From Anaspis maculata (taxonomy: Eukaryota > Arthropoda > Insecta > Coleoptera > Scraptiidae), in NCBI GenBank assembly GCA_949128115.1, contig OX421962.1:43795745-43859744 (forward strand): a DNA stretch of 64,000 nucleotides, in the 5' to 3' direction. Position numbers and translations under genes: made by a program. The notes beneath the pieces were generated by a model. That model worked only from the letters and a program-made list of their open reading frames with translations, did not search any database and was not told where the DNA came from. Positions 48,550 through 59,202 of the stretch are shown piece by piece (position 1 is the first letter of the stretch; each line of letters begins with the position of its first letter).

Positions 48550-49330
48550 TGGAACTAATTAGGGGCAGGATAAAAAAAAACCCGCGATTTAGAGAATGAA
48601 AAACTGAATAAGAAAAACCTAAGTTCCATTTCCAGCCATTCCGGGAACCATGGAAAAAAATGGAGAAGATGGAAAAACATGCGCCGCGGTCTTTCTCTTG
48701 AAACGGTGAAAGAACGGTGAGAGATGTGTGAAAACTGCCAGGGACAAAGTTGTAGGGAATTCAATAATCTACAAAAAAGTCCCGGGAAACATACGTCTAA
48801 CTTCTTCATTTCAGCCGTTAATGGCAGTCAAAGTTGCGCGCTGATCTAGTAAAGTGAAAAAACTGTCCGCGTGACCTTCCTTCTTGAATCCTGCGAGAAC
48901 GACAAGAGATATCCGAAAATTGTGAGCGACAAACTTGTAGAGAGTTTAATGCTCCACTAGAAAATCTTTAAGGCCAATTACCAGCTCTTCTAGTTTAGCC
49001 GTGAACCACGTCCAAAGTTGCGCGACAATCCTGTTAATGTAGTGGTTCCTTCTAGAAAACTTACAAAAATCCCAGACTCGATGAAAAAAAATACAACACT
49101 TTAGAGGATGAAGAACTGGTTCTAAAAAATCAAAGTTTCATTTCACACCGTTTCGGAAAATCTACGAAAAAAAAAGAAGAAGTTGGAAAATAGCGATTTG
49201 CACTCCCAGCTTCCTCATTAAATACTGAAATGAACGTAATAAATATAGAAAATCTGAACAAACTAGCTTGTAGAGGATTAAATCATCTATAGAAAATGTC
49301 ATGTATGCATTTTTGTCGACTTAGCTGCGG
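48550..49330. repeat. Diverged tandem modules of about 160-170 bp
   Basis: A recurring order of words appears at least three times: a GA-rich GAGA(T/G)AT segment, then ACAAA(G/C)TTGTAGAG, AAT...CTA.A.AAAA, CTTCTTCATTTCAGCCGT or CTCTTCTAGTTTAGCCGT, then CAAAGTTG(C/G)G. Clear instances start near 48718, 48896 and 49240. The later modules form the left arm of the palindrome that follows. The 84-codon minus frame at 48555-48809 is within this repeat. Confidence 0.5.
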
Positions 49331-49544
49331 AGCGCTAACAAAGTTGGGGTACATGACTAGTGACGCGTCGCATATGTGGTCAAACTGGCACGACGTTGCG
49401 GTCATTGTTTGATTGATTATGAAACATGAATAAATGATTTGAAAATATTGCGTGCTTTTTCGAACGTCTGGTTACTATTGTTGGAAATGTAACTTCGCGG
49501 ATGAACGCTTTGTTATCTATAATGTTTATTGTTTGGCAAAATTA

Positions 49545-49707
49545 AAGCCTGAGTGTCACGGTACTATTTTCGTCATATTTTCATACTAGAATACTAGAAA
49601 TCTAGGACGAGAGACTAGATTGCTAGGGAATTTCTGAATTTGTCGTTTCTAGTCATATATTTGTAGCATCAAAATAGTACGAAAATAGTATCGTGACACT
49701 CAGGCTT
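49545..49707. mobile_element. MITE nested in foldback loop, 163 bp
   Basis: AAGCCTGAGTGTCACGGTAC and the complement of the right end (AAGCCTGAGTGTCACGATAC) differ at one base. TATTTTCGT and further CTAGAAA/TTTCTAG words continue the stem. TTA-like and TAA-like words flank it, a possible short target duplication. Confidence 0.85.
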
Positions 49708-49817
49708 AAAACTGAGATAAGTACTTTCTCATATTTTGTAACACAATATGTATAATAATTGGGAAACGTGATTCCCGTTAGATAATAAGATGTTTTTCAA
49801 CTGATTTCTGATGAACA

Positions 49818-50159
49818 ATGATCATTCAACCACAGCTCGGAGATAATAACAACTGTCCACCTGAACAATGGGGTTGGAAATTGAACATTTCTCTGTTGAT
49901 ACCTGGATAACGTATAGCTCTCGAAAATCTGCTTCGGCTGATTGCCTGCAGATGCTTGGAAAACTGCGAGAAGCTTTGTGGATGCAGAAAAGCTGACCTC
50001 AAGTGTATCAACTTTTGCCACCACTGCGGTGGAGCCACTTGTTCTGACGCTTCCTGCATTGTCGTTTCGGAAGACATGATGATGACTACAATGATAATTC
50101 TAACAATAAGTATCTACCCAGACGTTGAACAAAGCACGCAATTTTTTCAAATTGTTTGA
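49818..50159 (+). pseudogene. Decayed transposon-type ORF with CXC-like Cys-rich C terminus
   Basis: One frame reads PPEQWGWKLN (from about 49857), crosses one in-frame TAA at 49908-49910, and continues IALENLLRLIACRC, then CEKLCGCRKADLKC, FCHHCGGATCSDASC, staying open to 50159. The order P-x-E-x-WGW, a short linker, LL-x-x-I-x-C-x-C, CxCRKxxLxC, CxxCxGxxC is one I associate with the C terminus of uncharacterised, repeat-associated proteins common in aphid, hydra and other animal genomes. The Cys pattern suggests metal binding. The N-terminal part is absent, so the gene is dead. It lies in the loop of the 48.9-50.7 kb foldback and may be cargo of its parent element. Confidence 0.55.
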
Positions 50160-50704
50160 TCATGTTTTATAATCAAATAAACAATGACCGCAACGTCGGG
50201 CCAGTTTGACCACATATGCGACGCGTCACGAGTCATGTACCCCAACTTTGATAGCGCTCCGCACCTAAGTCGACAAAGATGCATACATGACATCACGGGA
50301 TTTTTTATAGATCATTTAATCCTCTACAAGCTAGTTTGTTCAGATTTCCCATATTTATTACGTTCATTTCAGTATTCAGTGAGGAAGCTGGTAGTGCAAA
50401 TCGCTATTTTTCAAGGTTTTCTTCTTTTTCTTAGGTTTCCCGAAACGGTGTGAAATGAAACTCTGGTTTTTCAGATCCAGTTTTTCATCCTCTACATTGT
50501 CATAATTTTTTCATCAAGTCTAGGGTTTTTGTAAGTTTTCCAGAAGAACCACTTGATCAACAGCATTGTCGCGCAACTTCGAACGTGGTTCACGACTCAA
50601 CTAGAGAAGCTAATAGTTGACCTTGAAGATTTTCTAGTGGAGCATTCGATTCTCTACAACTTTGTCGCTCACAATTTTCGGATATCTCTTGTCGTTCTCA
50701 CAGC

Positions 50705-51896
50705 GAGTAGACTGGTGGCCTCGCATATTTGGCGGACGGTACTCAGGTTGTTACCGTGGAGTGCAATGGTGAGTATGCATCTAAGGAGTATGCCTCTCGC
50801 CCTTCTGCGGTGCTGAGAGGGGTTCGGCAGGGAACAATCCTTGGTCCGCTCTTCTTCATTCTCTTCGCGAATGACCTCACAGACAACATGGGGGCTGTGA
50901 ATTTGTGCCAGTATGCTGATGATACCTCTTGTGTGAAGGTGGGTAAGACATGTAACAAAACTTTGACACGCTTGTCTGGTGTGATTGCTGATATGAGTGA
51001 GTGCGGTGTGTGAGGAACTCGCTTGAGCCTAATTTGAAAAAGACTGTATGTATTATGTTTGTAGATTGTGATGAGGGTGCTTTTGGTGAATTTGCAGTGA
51101 GTAATAGTTTTGATAGGTATGTGAATCTGTTAAATTCTTGGGTGTAACTGTTGACCAAAGCCTTGACTGGTACTCTCACGTTACCGCTACCGGTATTCTG
51201 CCACGGCTCAATAGCTCTTGCCACGTGATCAGAGTTGTGAGTCATCATATGGCTCTTCAGTCTGTAAAAGTTTTTTATTTTGCTTACATTCAGCGCATTC
51301 TCTTGTACGGTTGGATCTTCTGGTATCCTTCGGTACTACGGCATCGCGTTTTTGTTGCCCGCAGAAAAGAATTTTGAGAACGATGCTGCGGCTCCTCGTA
51401 TAGGACTTCATGCTTCATGCAGGCCATACTTTTGGCAACATCAGATTATGACACTGCCTTCGCTGTATATTTATAAGTTGTTAATGTTTGTTCCCGGACA
51501 TGATCTGTTTTTGAAAAACTCCGATGTCAATGGACATAGGTATGAAGTCGCGGGGGCACTATGATTTCAAGCATTCCAAGACACAAAACCGCTAAGTTTG
51601 AAAAAGGGCCACAATACCGTGCTATTCTGGTTTATAATGCTTTGCCTCTCCGTTTGAAGCAAATTCAAAATAAAAACGAGTTCAAATCTAACTTGAAAGA
51701 TTTTCTGACATCTAGGTCGTTTCACAGCCTCGATGAGCATTTGAATAATGACTCTGTTGCTTGAGTGTATTTCATGTTCATGTTTTGTATTTATGTAATT
51801 GTTATGCATTGTAATTCTTTCTTTGTTGACGATATATCTTTGTCTCTTGCGGAATTCATGATAATAAACTATATTTATTTATTTATTTATTTATTT
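50705..51896 (+). pseudogene. 5'-truncated, frameshifted LINE reverse transcriptase with ATTT tail
   Basis: The frame at about 50711-51013 reads GLAYLADGTQVV, then VLRGVRQGTILGPLFFILF and LCQYADDTSCV. These are the (V/I)xQGxxLGPLLF and YADD signatures of reverse transcriptase, YADD being the catalytic centre. After a stop at 51011-51013, other frames give KFLGVTVDQSLDW, VFYFAYIQRILLYG and the QKRILRTML and NALPLRLKQIQNKNEFKSNL blocks found near the C terminus of Jockey/CR1-like insect LINEs. At least three frameshifts and one stop break it. The 3' end is AATAAACTATATTTATTTAT with (ATTT)n to 51896. Endonuclease, ORF1 and most of the RT are missing. Its 5' junction truncates the foldback at 50702. 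Confidence 0.88.
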
Positions 51897-52614
51897 AACA
51901 CTTCAGTTCAGTATATTATTCAACGAGCGTGGTTGTGAAGTGTCAACTCAAGAAAGATGTACGGAAAAAAAAAAAAAGGCTGAAATCAGCTCTCAAGAGT
52001 TGTTGTCGAAGCAGTTCTTGAGCTCGTTGATTCAAGGGGCTGAAGCCAAGTCTTCAGGAAGATTGCACTGATAGAAAAGAAGCTTGAAGCTGTTACCCCC
52101 CAACCAATGATTGCTGTTCAACGCGAAAAGGTCGTTCATTACCACCGAGAAGCCACCATGGACAATCCTACAGGATTCTCCGAAGATTTGTTTTTACCTT
52201 GATGGTCACAGTTCAACTGAAGTATGTATATGTTTCAGCATATACCAGTTATCGATCAAAAGATGCAGCAAAACTGGTTTTCAGAGTTTTTTTCCGAGCA
52301 TCATTCAAAGAAGGTTTATGAGGGTCCCTATAATTTTTGGTTATCACTACGATTGAATATTCATTGGATAATCGGCAAAGATGCATTTTACAGATGCATT
52401 TTATTAGGAGTCGTATATACTCCCCCATGATCATAAACGGGATGTTTCGAAAAGAAGATCCAAAAAAAGAAAAATCATTTATTTGGCTATTGGTTTCAAA
52501 GCAGGTATTCTCATGTTTAGGCTCAAATTTTCAAAGAATTGATCATTATAACTCAATGTAATTTTACATCAGTAATATTCTTCTACTGAGACTGCATCAC
52601 AAGCTGGCTATAGA
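51897..52614. other. Stretch without recognisable gene
   Basis: It contains an A-run at about 51965-51977 and frames of at most 81 codons. The overlapping plus frames at 52111 and 52224 and minus frame at 52249 are unrecognised. Confidence 0.4.
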
Positions 52615-53726
52615 TAAGCAAAAATTCCAGGACTGTGCTTGGAAAAAGCGTGTTTGCAGTTTTTTGACAGAAAAGTACATTTTCTGATCGCTTTTTTTAA
52701 ATAGAAAACACACGGGTTTCAAAAAGTACAAGAAAAATGTTGAAAAAAAAATGGCTTTTTAAATCGCATGGCACACTTCGACCGTTCCAGCAAAAAATAT
52801 CAAAATGAGAAATGGTTTTGGTAAATTTATAGGTTCGCCTTTCGCCGGCCATATTCTTCCTAATGTTCGGCAGAACCCTGTAACTGAGAATACCTGTTTA
52901 TATGCAAATTCACACAAAATGAACCTAATAAATGAAATAAAATGAATCAGGGAAATGAAATGAATGCGTTCAAAATTATTTCATTGCATTTCCTCAAAGT
53001 TATTTTATTGCATTTCCTTGCTGTGCTGTGCGAAAAGGTGCCTTTTTCGACCGCCTTACGAAAAAAAATTGCATTTGAGTTTCATGTACAAGAAAACTGC
53101 TATTAAAAAGACTTCTTAAAATGCATGGCACGTCTCGGTCCGTTCGACTAAAACAGATAAAAAGAAGAACGTAAGATTGAGCTCTCGACTTGCTGACCAT
53201 ATTCTATTTAATCTTCAACAAAATCCATCCAGATGCATCCCTTACATTCATTTTGCTGCGTAAGAGGTAACGAAGAGCATTGTTTCAGGAAAACCTGCAA
53301 GGCGATCGGAGAATTTCATTTTGCCCAAAAATTGCATAAAACTTTCTTTTTCTCCGGTCCTGGACTTTTTCTGAAATAGTGCTTCAGCAAAATCAATGTA
53401 AGAAAATGCATTCGAATCAATTTTGCCAAGTATCAGGAAGAATATGGCGGGCAGGTTGAAAATTTTCCCAGACGTTCTTCTTTTCTTCATTTTTTTGTCG
53501 ACCCATCGAAGCGTGCCGGCGACTCGAAAAGCTTTTCTAATAGCAGATTTGCTGTACTTTGTGACTCCGCTCCGGTGCAGCTTTTATCGAAAGTCGATCA
53601 GAAAATCGGAAAAAGCACAAAATATGGCCAAAGCTGTTTTTTTGAGAAAGGCGATCAAGAAATGTACTCCATTGTCAAAAAATTGCAAGCAAACTTTTTC
53701 CAAGTCCGCGGTCCTGGAATTTTTGT
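52615..53726. repeat. Diverged direct and inverted modules
   Basis: Module A (52615-52865) contains CCAGGACTGTGCTTGGAAAA, GCATGGCACACTTCGACCGT and GGCCATATTCTTCC. Module B (about 53030-53230) repeats the later part directly (GCATGGCACGTCTCGGTCCG, GACCATATTCT). Module C (about 53440-53726) is the inverse of A (GAATATGGCGGGCAG, TCGAAGCGTGCCGGC, GTCCTGGAATTTTTG). A further copy of GGTCCTGGA...TTTTT lies near 53358. Outer A and C make an inverted repeat enclosing B. Frames at 53000, 53248, 53423 and 53584 fall inside and overlap on both strands. Confidence 0.7.
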
Positions 53727-54300
53727 TTTCATATGACATATTATTTAGTTTTACTGGAGGCGTATTATTTTGAAATTCCAACTATAACAACAATTGAATA
53801 ACAACTAAACATTATAAACTATGTACATGTCTAGGACATCCTAAATAATACCTATACTTGTTCAAAATCATTGGTTTGAACAATTGACAGAGCGATGGTC
53901 TTGATGATCAAAGTGCGTTGTTACATAGTATTACAGTATTATAATCACTTCACAGTAGAATTTTCATTCTATACGTCAATTGCTTATGAAACCTACCCCT
54001 ATACCAAATTCCATCACAAGTGGGACAAAACATTTGAACATTAGATTCGGTCCTTCGAGCATATCTGGATAGGTCTTGTCGATTACCTCATGAGTCGAAT
54101 AATTCAATCGATGAGCGGAAATCACTGCGTAAGGAGGGGTGAGTGAAATAGCAGTCGGCATGATTGGTGGTTTACTTTTAATAACGCGGCGCTTCCCTCG
54201 CCGCGAACCGATCCAGTGAACCTCTTAACAAATCTGTGTAATGAGTTCCCTCCTCAGTAGCGGAATAATGCAGTGAAAATCTCGGAACGATATAGCCAGA
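53727..54300. other. Stretch without recognisable gene
   Basis: Unique-looking AT-rich DNA. GCGGCG...CGCCGC words near 54186-54206 form a short GC palindrome. No frame above 61 codons. Confidence 0.4.
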
Positions 54301-54309
54301 TTATGTGGT

Positions 54310-54668
54310 GGTTTTGTTAGGGGTGCTATCCCCCCTCTCTCTCACACACACCAACCAGAGCAACCAACCCCTGGCATCAGCGACTGCGACTGTTGTTAGT
54401 TGTTTAGTTTAGTCTCTGTCCCGAGTCCCGACACGTTTAGGGCGACAGCTGACTACCAAATGCCTCGCGCCGGAGTCGGAAGTAGGACGTGTGCTGTTGT
54501 GTAGTACCTACCTATTTACTGTATTGGTGTTATGTGCAATAATTCCGGTTTGGACTATGAGTGATTATTAATTGGAGAGGAAAATAACGCGCCAGGTTGG
54601 GATAGATGGAATTCCTCACTTTGAGACTGTGGTGATTTATTATATGGAATACGGCGATGTTTAAAACG
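54310..54668 (+). promoter_or_regulatory. Candidate promoter and 5' exon with splice donor
   Basis: Base composition shifts to GC/CT-rich (CCCCCCTCTCTCTCACACAC, CAGCTGACTACC, TCCCGAGTCCCGACACG), unlike the surrounding DNA. It is followed by a run without long stops or repeats that ends in ATGTTTAAAACG directly before GTAAGG (54669), a good 5' splice-donor match. The ATG there would start only four codons before the donor. Upstream ATGs give short frames, as often in 5' UTRs. No TATA box is convincing. This is inference from composition and one donor-like site. Confidence 0.25.
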
Positions 54669-56008
54669 GTAAGGGCTCCAGCGCATCCACCACGACTGAG
54701 TCCCCGATATTCCCATGTTATATATAAAATTTTCTGTAGATTCCTGGTAGTAATTTTATAGGGAGATACATAAACGGTGTCTCCGCTCGGAATTAATTAT
54801 TGATGGATATTGGAGAAGCTATACTTGCATCTGAGATTGATGCTGTAGGGTTGCAAAGTACTCAGAAACATCACTGGTAGGTATACCGAATAAAAACGAC
54901 TTGATCTTGGAATGTTTACACTCACACCACAGCTCTTCACGATCCCAAACGTTTTGTGTATCGTAATTTTTCTATAGGCCCTCCAAGTCCTGGACCATTT
55001 ATACACAAAAAGGTCTACACGCTTGAATATTTTACGGGTCCGATTTTTACCTGAATGCGCGCACACCTTTCGCCCCTCGTGCACCTTAATTAGGCGCTCT
55101 CATAAACTCTGACCATTAAAATATGGGTTGCATCGCGCCCTGAGTATAAAAGGGAATTCGCTCCTTTTCGAGAGATTTCTCGTTAATTGAAACGTGTGAG
55201 AACTTACATAAATTCTGGGCCGGGACTTTCATTACCCACCGTTGAATTTGCATATTTATGAATTTCGATTTGGAGCCGCGGCGTTCCGGTGATGGTGTTT
55301 TGCGGGGGCGTAATTTATTGATGTGCAGGTACCTATCTTGTCTGGCGCTTGAGTTTTAAAAGTTTGCGTATTGTTTGTTTGATTTTTTCCTCGCCATTTT
55401 TCTCCAACATCGGAAATTCCTTTTTAGTTGCCTCGGACATTGTTTCAACTTTCAAGTAGTTTGATAGGATGTAATAATGCAACCTGTTGTTTGAAAATGC
55501 CCTTCAGATCATTAGTTTCTGAAGCTTTTCTTACGCTGCAAAAAGCCTCCCTTTTTTTACTTGAGAAACTTTCAGGGTCTCTTGTTTCAAATGACTTCAC
55601 AATTTGTTTTGCTTATGGAGATTCTCCAAAAGAATTAAAGCTCGGTTTAAATCAAGAGTACAGAATAAAGTTCGGAATACACAGTGCAGAGTTAATTTTG
55701 TGGAAGCTTTCCTACGTTCCTTAATGTTCAAGATTCTTAAATGAGATTGCGAAGGTTCTATTATTATTGGAATGTCGATTTCAATCTGAATATTTTTTGG
55801 GCATTGCTGGAATGGCTGCTTTTAACTAAGGCTATTCTTCTGGGTTCTGTCCACACTATTTCTTCAGGTTCTTCCGAGGATTTTCCCTATCATTCAAATT
55901 TTCAGATTTTTCTCCACTTTAGGTAGGTACCTACACCCGTTAACAAACGTGTATGCCCTGCCCAACATTCTGATGCAACCAACCATACAACCCTCTGTGG
56001 AGTGGGTC
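54669..56008. other. Repeat-poor stretch, possibly intronic
   Basis: Unique-looking DNA. Plus frames of 98 codons (55428-55724) and 61 codons (55741-55926) and a minus frame of 95 codons (54797-55084) match nothing I recognise. A TAGGTAGGTACCTACA tract lies at about 55921. The giant foldback inserts at 56009. Confidence 0.4.
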
Positions 56009-56447
56009 TATGGAACGCCGTCGTGGACATAATGAAATGTCTCAGAGAGATTAAATTTTTGCACGCTTTGATGAAAATCACACAACTTATTCATGAAATG
56101 TACAGATTTATAAACATATTTTGCGCTTATTAAAAACTATTCTGTACTTATTGACAGAAACAGAGGTAGTTTTAAAAGACTTGGCGCAACAGCCATATAA
56201 AACCTCGACTGAAACGTTACCATCAAAATATTAGTTGTGCCTGCGCGCCATTGCGGACAATATAAAAACCCCTGTGAAATAATTTTCCTCGATCTACTCT
56301 GATTGAAATTATTGGATTTATTTATACATTTGCCTTGTTATTTATAGAAACTTTAGGACTTACTCAATAAGTTACCCAAAACTTTTCACACTAACTCCAA
56401 CCAAGTCATAAAAAAATAAATCTCTCAACATGCGACAAATAAATCAC

Positions 56448-56516
56448 TCACACGCATCGGTACACGTTGAGAGATTTATTTTCTGAGGAGCATCCGGCAA
56501 CGCCGCAGGTTCGCAT
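56448..56516 (-). pseudogene. Short THAP-like N-terminal frame in left arm
   Basis: From the ATG at 56516 the minus strand reads MRTCGVAGCSSENKSLNVYR, two further residues, then a stop. The arrangement M-x-x-C-x(4)-C followed by VYR resembles the start of a THAP zinc finger (CxxxxC ... YRFP), as found in P-element-like transposases. The remaining THAP residues are absent. It is embedded in a local AATAAATCTCTCAAC hairpin. The identical frame appears in the right arm at 60241. It may be a relic of the parental transposase or coincidence. Confidence 0.25.
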
Positions 56517-56579
56517 TGTTCTTTCAGTGCTTTCTCCTTCATAACCCTTCCAAGTCGGCAAAAATTCTTGCAGGTTTGT

Positions 56580-57200
56580 TGCTGTGACCTTCTTCGAGCA
56601 TTTCCAGACAATTTTCGTGGTCCTCCAGGTCCTTGGACGTTTACTACTGGCGACCAAAGTACGAAACTTTTGCAGGCCGGCTAAAATTCTTGCAACTCGG
56701 CACAATAGGCCGTTACTATCACCTTCTTCGAGCATTTCCAGACAATTTTCGTGGTCCTCCAGGTCCTTGGAGGTTTGCTGCTGGCGACCAAAGTTCGAAA
56801 CTTTTGCGGGTCGTTATCAGGCTGTTGCTGTCACTGTCTTCGAGCATTTCCAGACAATTTTCCTGGTCCTCCAGGTCCTTGGACGTTTGCTACTGGCGAC
56901 CAAAGTACGAAACTTATGCAGGCCGGCAAAAACTCTTGCAGGTCGATACACAGGCGTTGCTATCACCTACTTCGAGCATTTTCAGACAACTTTCGTGGTC
57001 CTCCAGGTCCTTGGAGGTTTGCTGCTGGCGACCAAACTACGGAACTTTTGCAGGCCGGCAAAAACTCTTGCAAGTCGGCACACAGGCCGTTACTATCTCC
57101 TTCTTCGAGCACTTCCAGACAACTTTCGTGATCCTCCAGGTCCTTGGAGGTTTGCTGCTGGCGACCAAAGTACGAAACTTTTGCAGGTTGGCAAAAATGA
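56580..57200. repeat. Left-arm tandem array, five units of 134/112/132/134 bp
   Basis: CTTCGAGCA begins units at 56592, 56726, 56838, 56970 and 57104. Each carries TGGTCCTCCAGGTCCTTGGA and TGGCGACCAAA, and the short unit lacks about 22 bp around the GGCCGGCAAAA segment. All three plus frames stay open through much of the array (219, 211 and 126 codons). Unit lengths are not multiples of three, so each frame rotates from unit to unit. That argues against a protein. Confidence 0.9.
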
Positions 57201-57222
57201 ACCATGTAACGATAGCCCCCTG

Positions 57223-58235
57223 TACAGGGTGTCCCGAAATTAATGCAACAAAATTCACAGGGAGGTAGAAAATTGAAAAATAAGGGGACTTCCTTAATAA
57301 AAATACTCTCGCAAACGTAATAACGGAGATACAGGCCTTCAAGCTTGGTTTTTGAAAACAGTTTTTCTCGCGTAACTTTTGAACCATTGAGCCATTGAGA
57401 TTTTATCAAAATTTAAACTAAAGTTTAGTAAAATAGGTCTCCATCGAACAATGATAACGCATTTTATCAAACATTTTCAGGGGCGAAGATAGTAGGGGGT
57501 GGGGTACCTTCCCCCTTTTTCCCTTCTTTTTCACCCCCTGCATAATTTTTGAAATGGTTGCAATTTTCAAATTTTACGTTCAATTAAGAGAAAAAAGTTG
57601 CTCTTGCAAAATTTTGATTAAAGGCTTCATTTTCGAGATATTTGGGTTTGAAACTTCGGAGAACATCTCGAAAACACCACTTTCAAGGCCTTAAAAATTA
57701 AAATTCAAGAAAACTCAAGATTCCTCAACTGAAATAAACTTTCTAGGTGTTTCAAGTTGATAAACTACTATTTTTGCTAGAAAACATGAAGCTCCTCAGA
57801 AAAAACAAATTTGGGCCCTGAAAAGTGGCGATTTTGAGATGTTTTCCAATGTTTCAAACACAAATATCTCAAAAATGAAGCGTCTAGTCAAAATTTTGCA
57901 AGAGTAAATTTTTTCTCTAAATTGAACGTAGAAATCAAAAATTGCAACCATTTTGAAAATTATTCAGAGGGGTAAAAAATAGGGGGAAAAGGGGGAAAGT
58001 ATCCCCTATTATCTTCGCCCCTGAAAATGTTTGATGAAATGCGTTATTATTCTTCAATAGAGACCTATTTTAGTAAACGTTGGTTCAAATTTGAATGAAA
58101 TCGGTTCGAATGAAATTTGAAAAAGGAACTTTGAAGGCCTGTATCTCCGCTATAACGTTTGCGAGGGTATTTTTATTGGAGAAGTACCCTTATTCTTCAA
58201 TTGTCTACCTCCCTGTAAATTTTCAATTAATGCGT
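57223..58235. mobile_element. TACAGGGTG foldback nested in the giant element's loop, about 1 kb
   Basis: TACAGGGTGTCCCGAAATTA at 57223 starts the left arm. The right arm ends near 58235 with the complement of AATTAATGCGT but lacks the TACAGGGTG word, so it is truncated by a few bases. The arms pair through ACAGGGAGGTAGA, GGAGATACAGGCCTTCAA, AGTAAAATAGGTCTC, CAAACATTTTCAGGGGCGAAGAT and AAAATTTTGAC/TTGCAAAATTTT. Mismatches are moderate, so it looks older in sequence than the arms that enclose it. Confidence 0.85.
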
Positions 58236-58347
58236 GGAATTCTACATTCATTGCACAATCGTCAGAAAAAGCGAGAGAGGTACTATCAGATGTGGTAGTG
58301 AAGTGTCCAAGTCATCAAATTATTTTCTTCCACAGAATCTGAGGTAT

Positions 58348-58862
58348 TACGAGCCCCGCCCCACATCAGTTGGCCCAGATGCGAAGACTTCACTTTTATT
58401 ATCCAGATAAATACAGGGAGCCCCGGAGTTCAAGTGTGGGAACTTGTCAATCGATGAAGAATAAAATAATAAGTAGAATGATCCGAAAAAATGTATTTCG
58501 GAAAAGTCAAATATCGGAGATACAGCCCTTCGAATTTGTGTTAGAGAATCGATTTTTTATCATAACTTTGAAACTGTTCCACCGATTTTGCTCAACTCAA
58601 GAAGAGACATTTCTGACATAACCAACTATGCCTAGAAACCGAGTTAGCTGGAAAAAACCATTTGGGGAGGGGGTTCCATTTCATCACCAAATTCTCTACT
58701 GCGCAGGCGCTAGAGATTCATTCCTAGAATATGTTCAAAGGTACTAACCTGTAGTGACATGAACAAAAAACAATATTTCAAAAAATATTGACATTCTGAT
58801 CATTGATTTTCTAGAAATTGCATTTTTACTGATGGGCCAACTGATGTGGGACGGGGCTCGTA
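58348..58862. mobile_element. Inverted-repeat element with 30-bp ends, nested in the giant loop
   Basis: TACGAGCCCCGCCCCACATC followed by AGTTGGCCCA at 58348 is matched by the complement of TGGGCCAACTGATGTGGGAC...CTCGTA ending at 58862, with one mismatch in about 30 bp. The interior (83-codon plus frame at 58370-58621) is not palindromic and not recognised. It resembles an ordinary short-TIR DNA transposon remnant or MITE. Confidence 0.8.
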
Positions 58863-59202
58863 TTCCCTTGAGCACATGTGTATTTGTATTTTGCTTTGAG
58901 AAAATGAAATCTTCCTTTTAATGTGAGCCTGAAATAAACTTCCTTTATTTCTTATAAAAAGTGATCGACTTGAGTTCGATCTCGAATTCGATTATAGGCT
59001 ATCCTGATTAAACAGCCAACTGAACCCGTGACCTTGTATATTTGAAGACCTGCGCACAAGCTGCGAGCGAAAGGTATCGCCTATATGGGAGAGAGACGAA
59101 CATTATGAACATTGCGGAGATTTTCCGCTAAGAACACTGCAAACATTTCATTTTAATTGGAGTTATTGTGTTTCACTAACTAATCCCGTTATTGGCTGTC
59201 AA

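Larger units (their letters stand above)
48891..50702. mobile_element. Foldback, over 1.8 kb, right end cut by a LINE
   Basis: CTGCGAGAACGACAAGAGAT at 48891 pairs with ATCTCTTGTCGTTCTCACAG ending at 50702. Paired landmarks include GTTCACGA/AACCACGT, GATTTGCACTCCCAGCTTCC, CAAACTAGCTTGTAGAGGAT, CAAAGTTGGGGTACATGAC, GACGCGTCGCATATGTGGTC and GACGTTGCGGTCATTGTTT. The arms meet a spacer of about 600 bp that holds a nested MITE (49545-49707) and a decayed Cys-rich ORF (49818-50159). At 50703 complementarity stops abruptly and LINE sequence begins. Frames at 50184 and 50553 are arm by-products. Confidence 0.85.

Noticed and set aside
56584..57243. 219-, 211- and 126-codon frames in the left tandem array as protein genes
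   Set aside because: All three plus frames are open through the same repeats, and unit lengths (134, 112, 132) are not multiples of three, so the peptide frame shifts from unit to unit. This is a repeat lacking stops, not a coding sequence.
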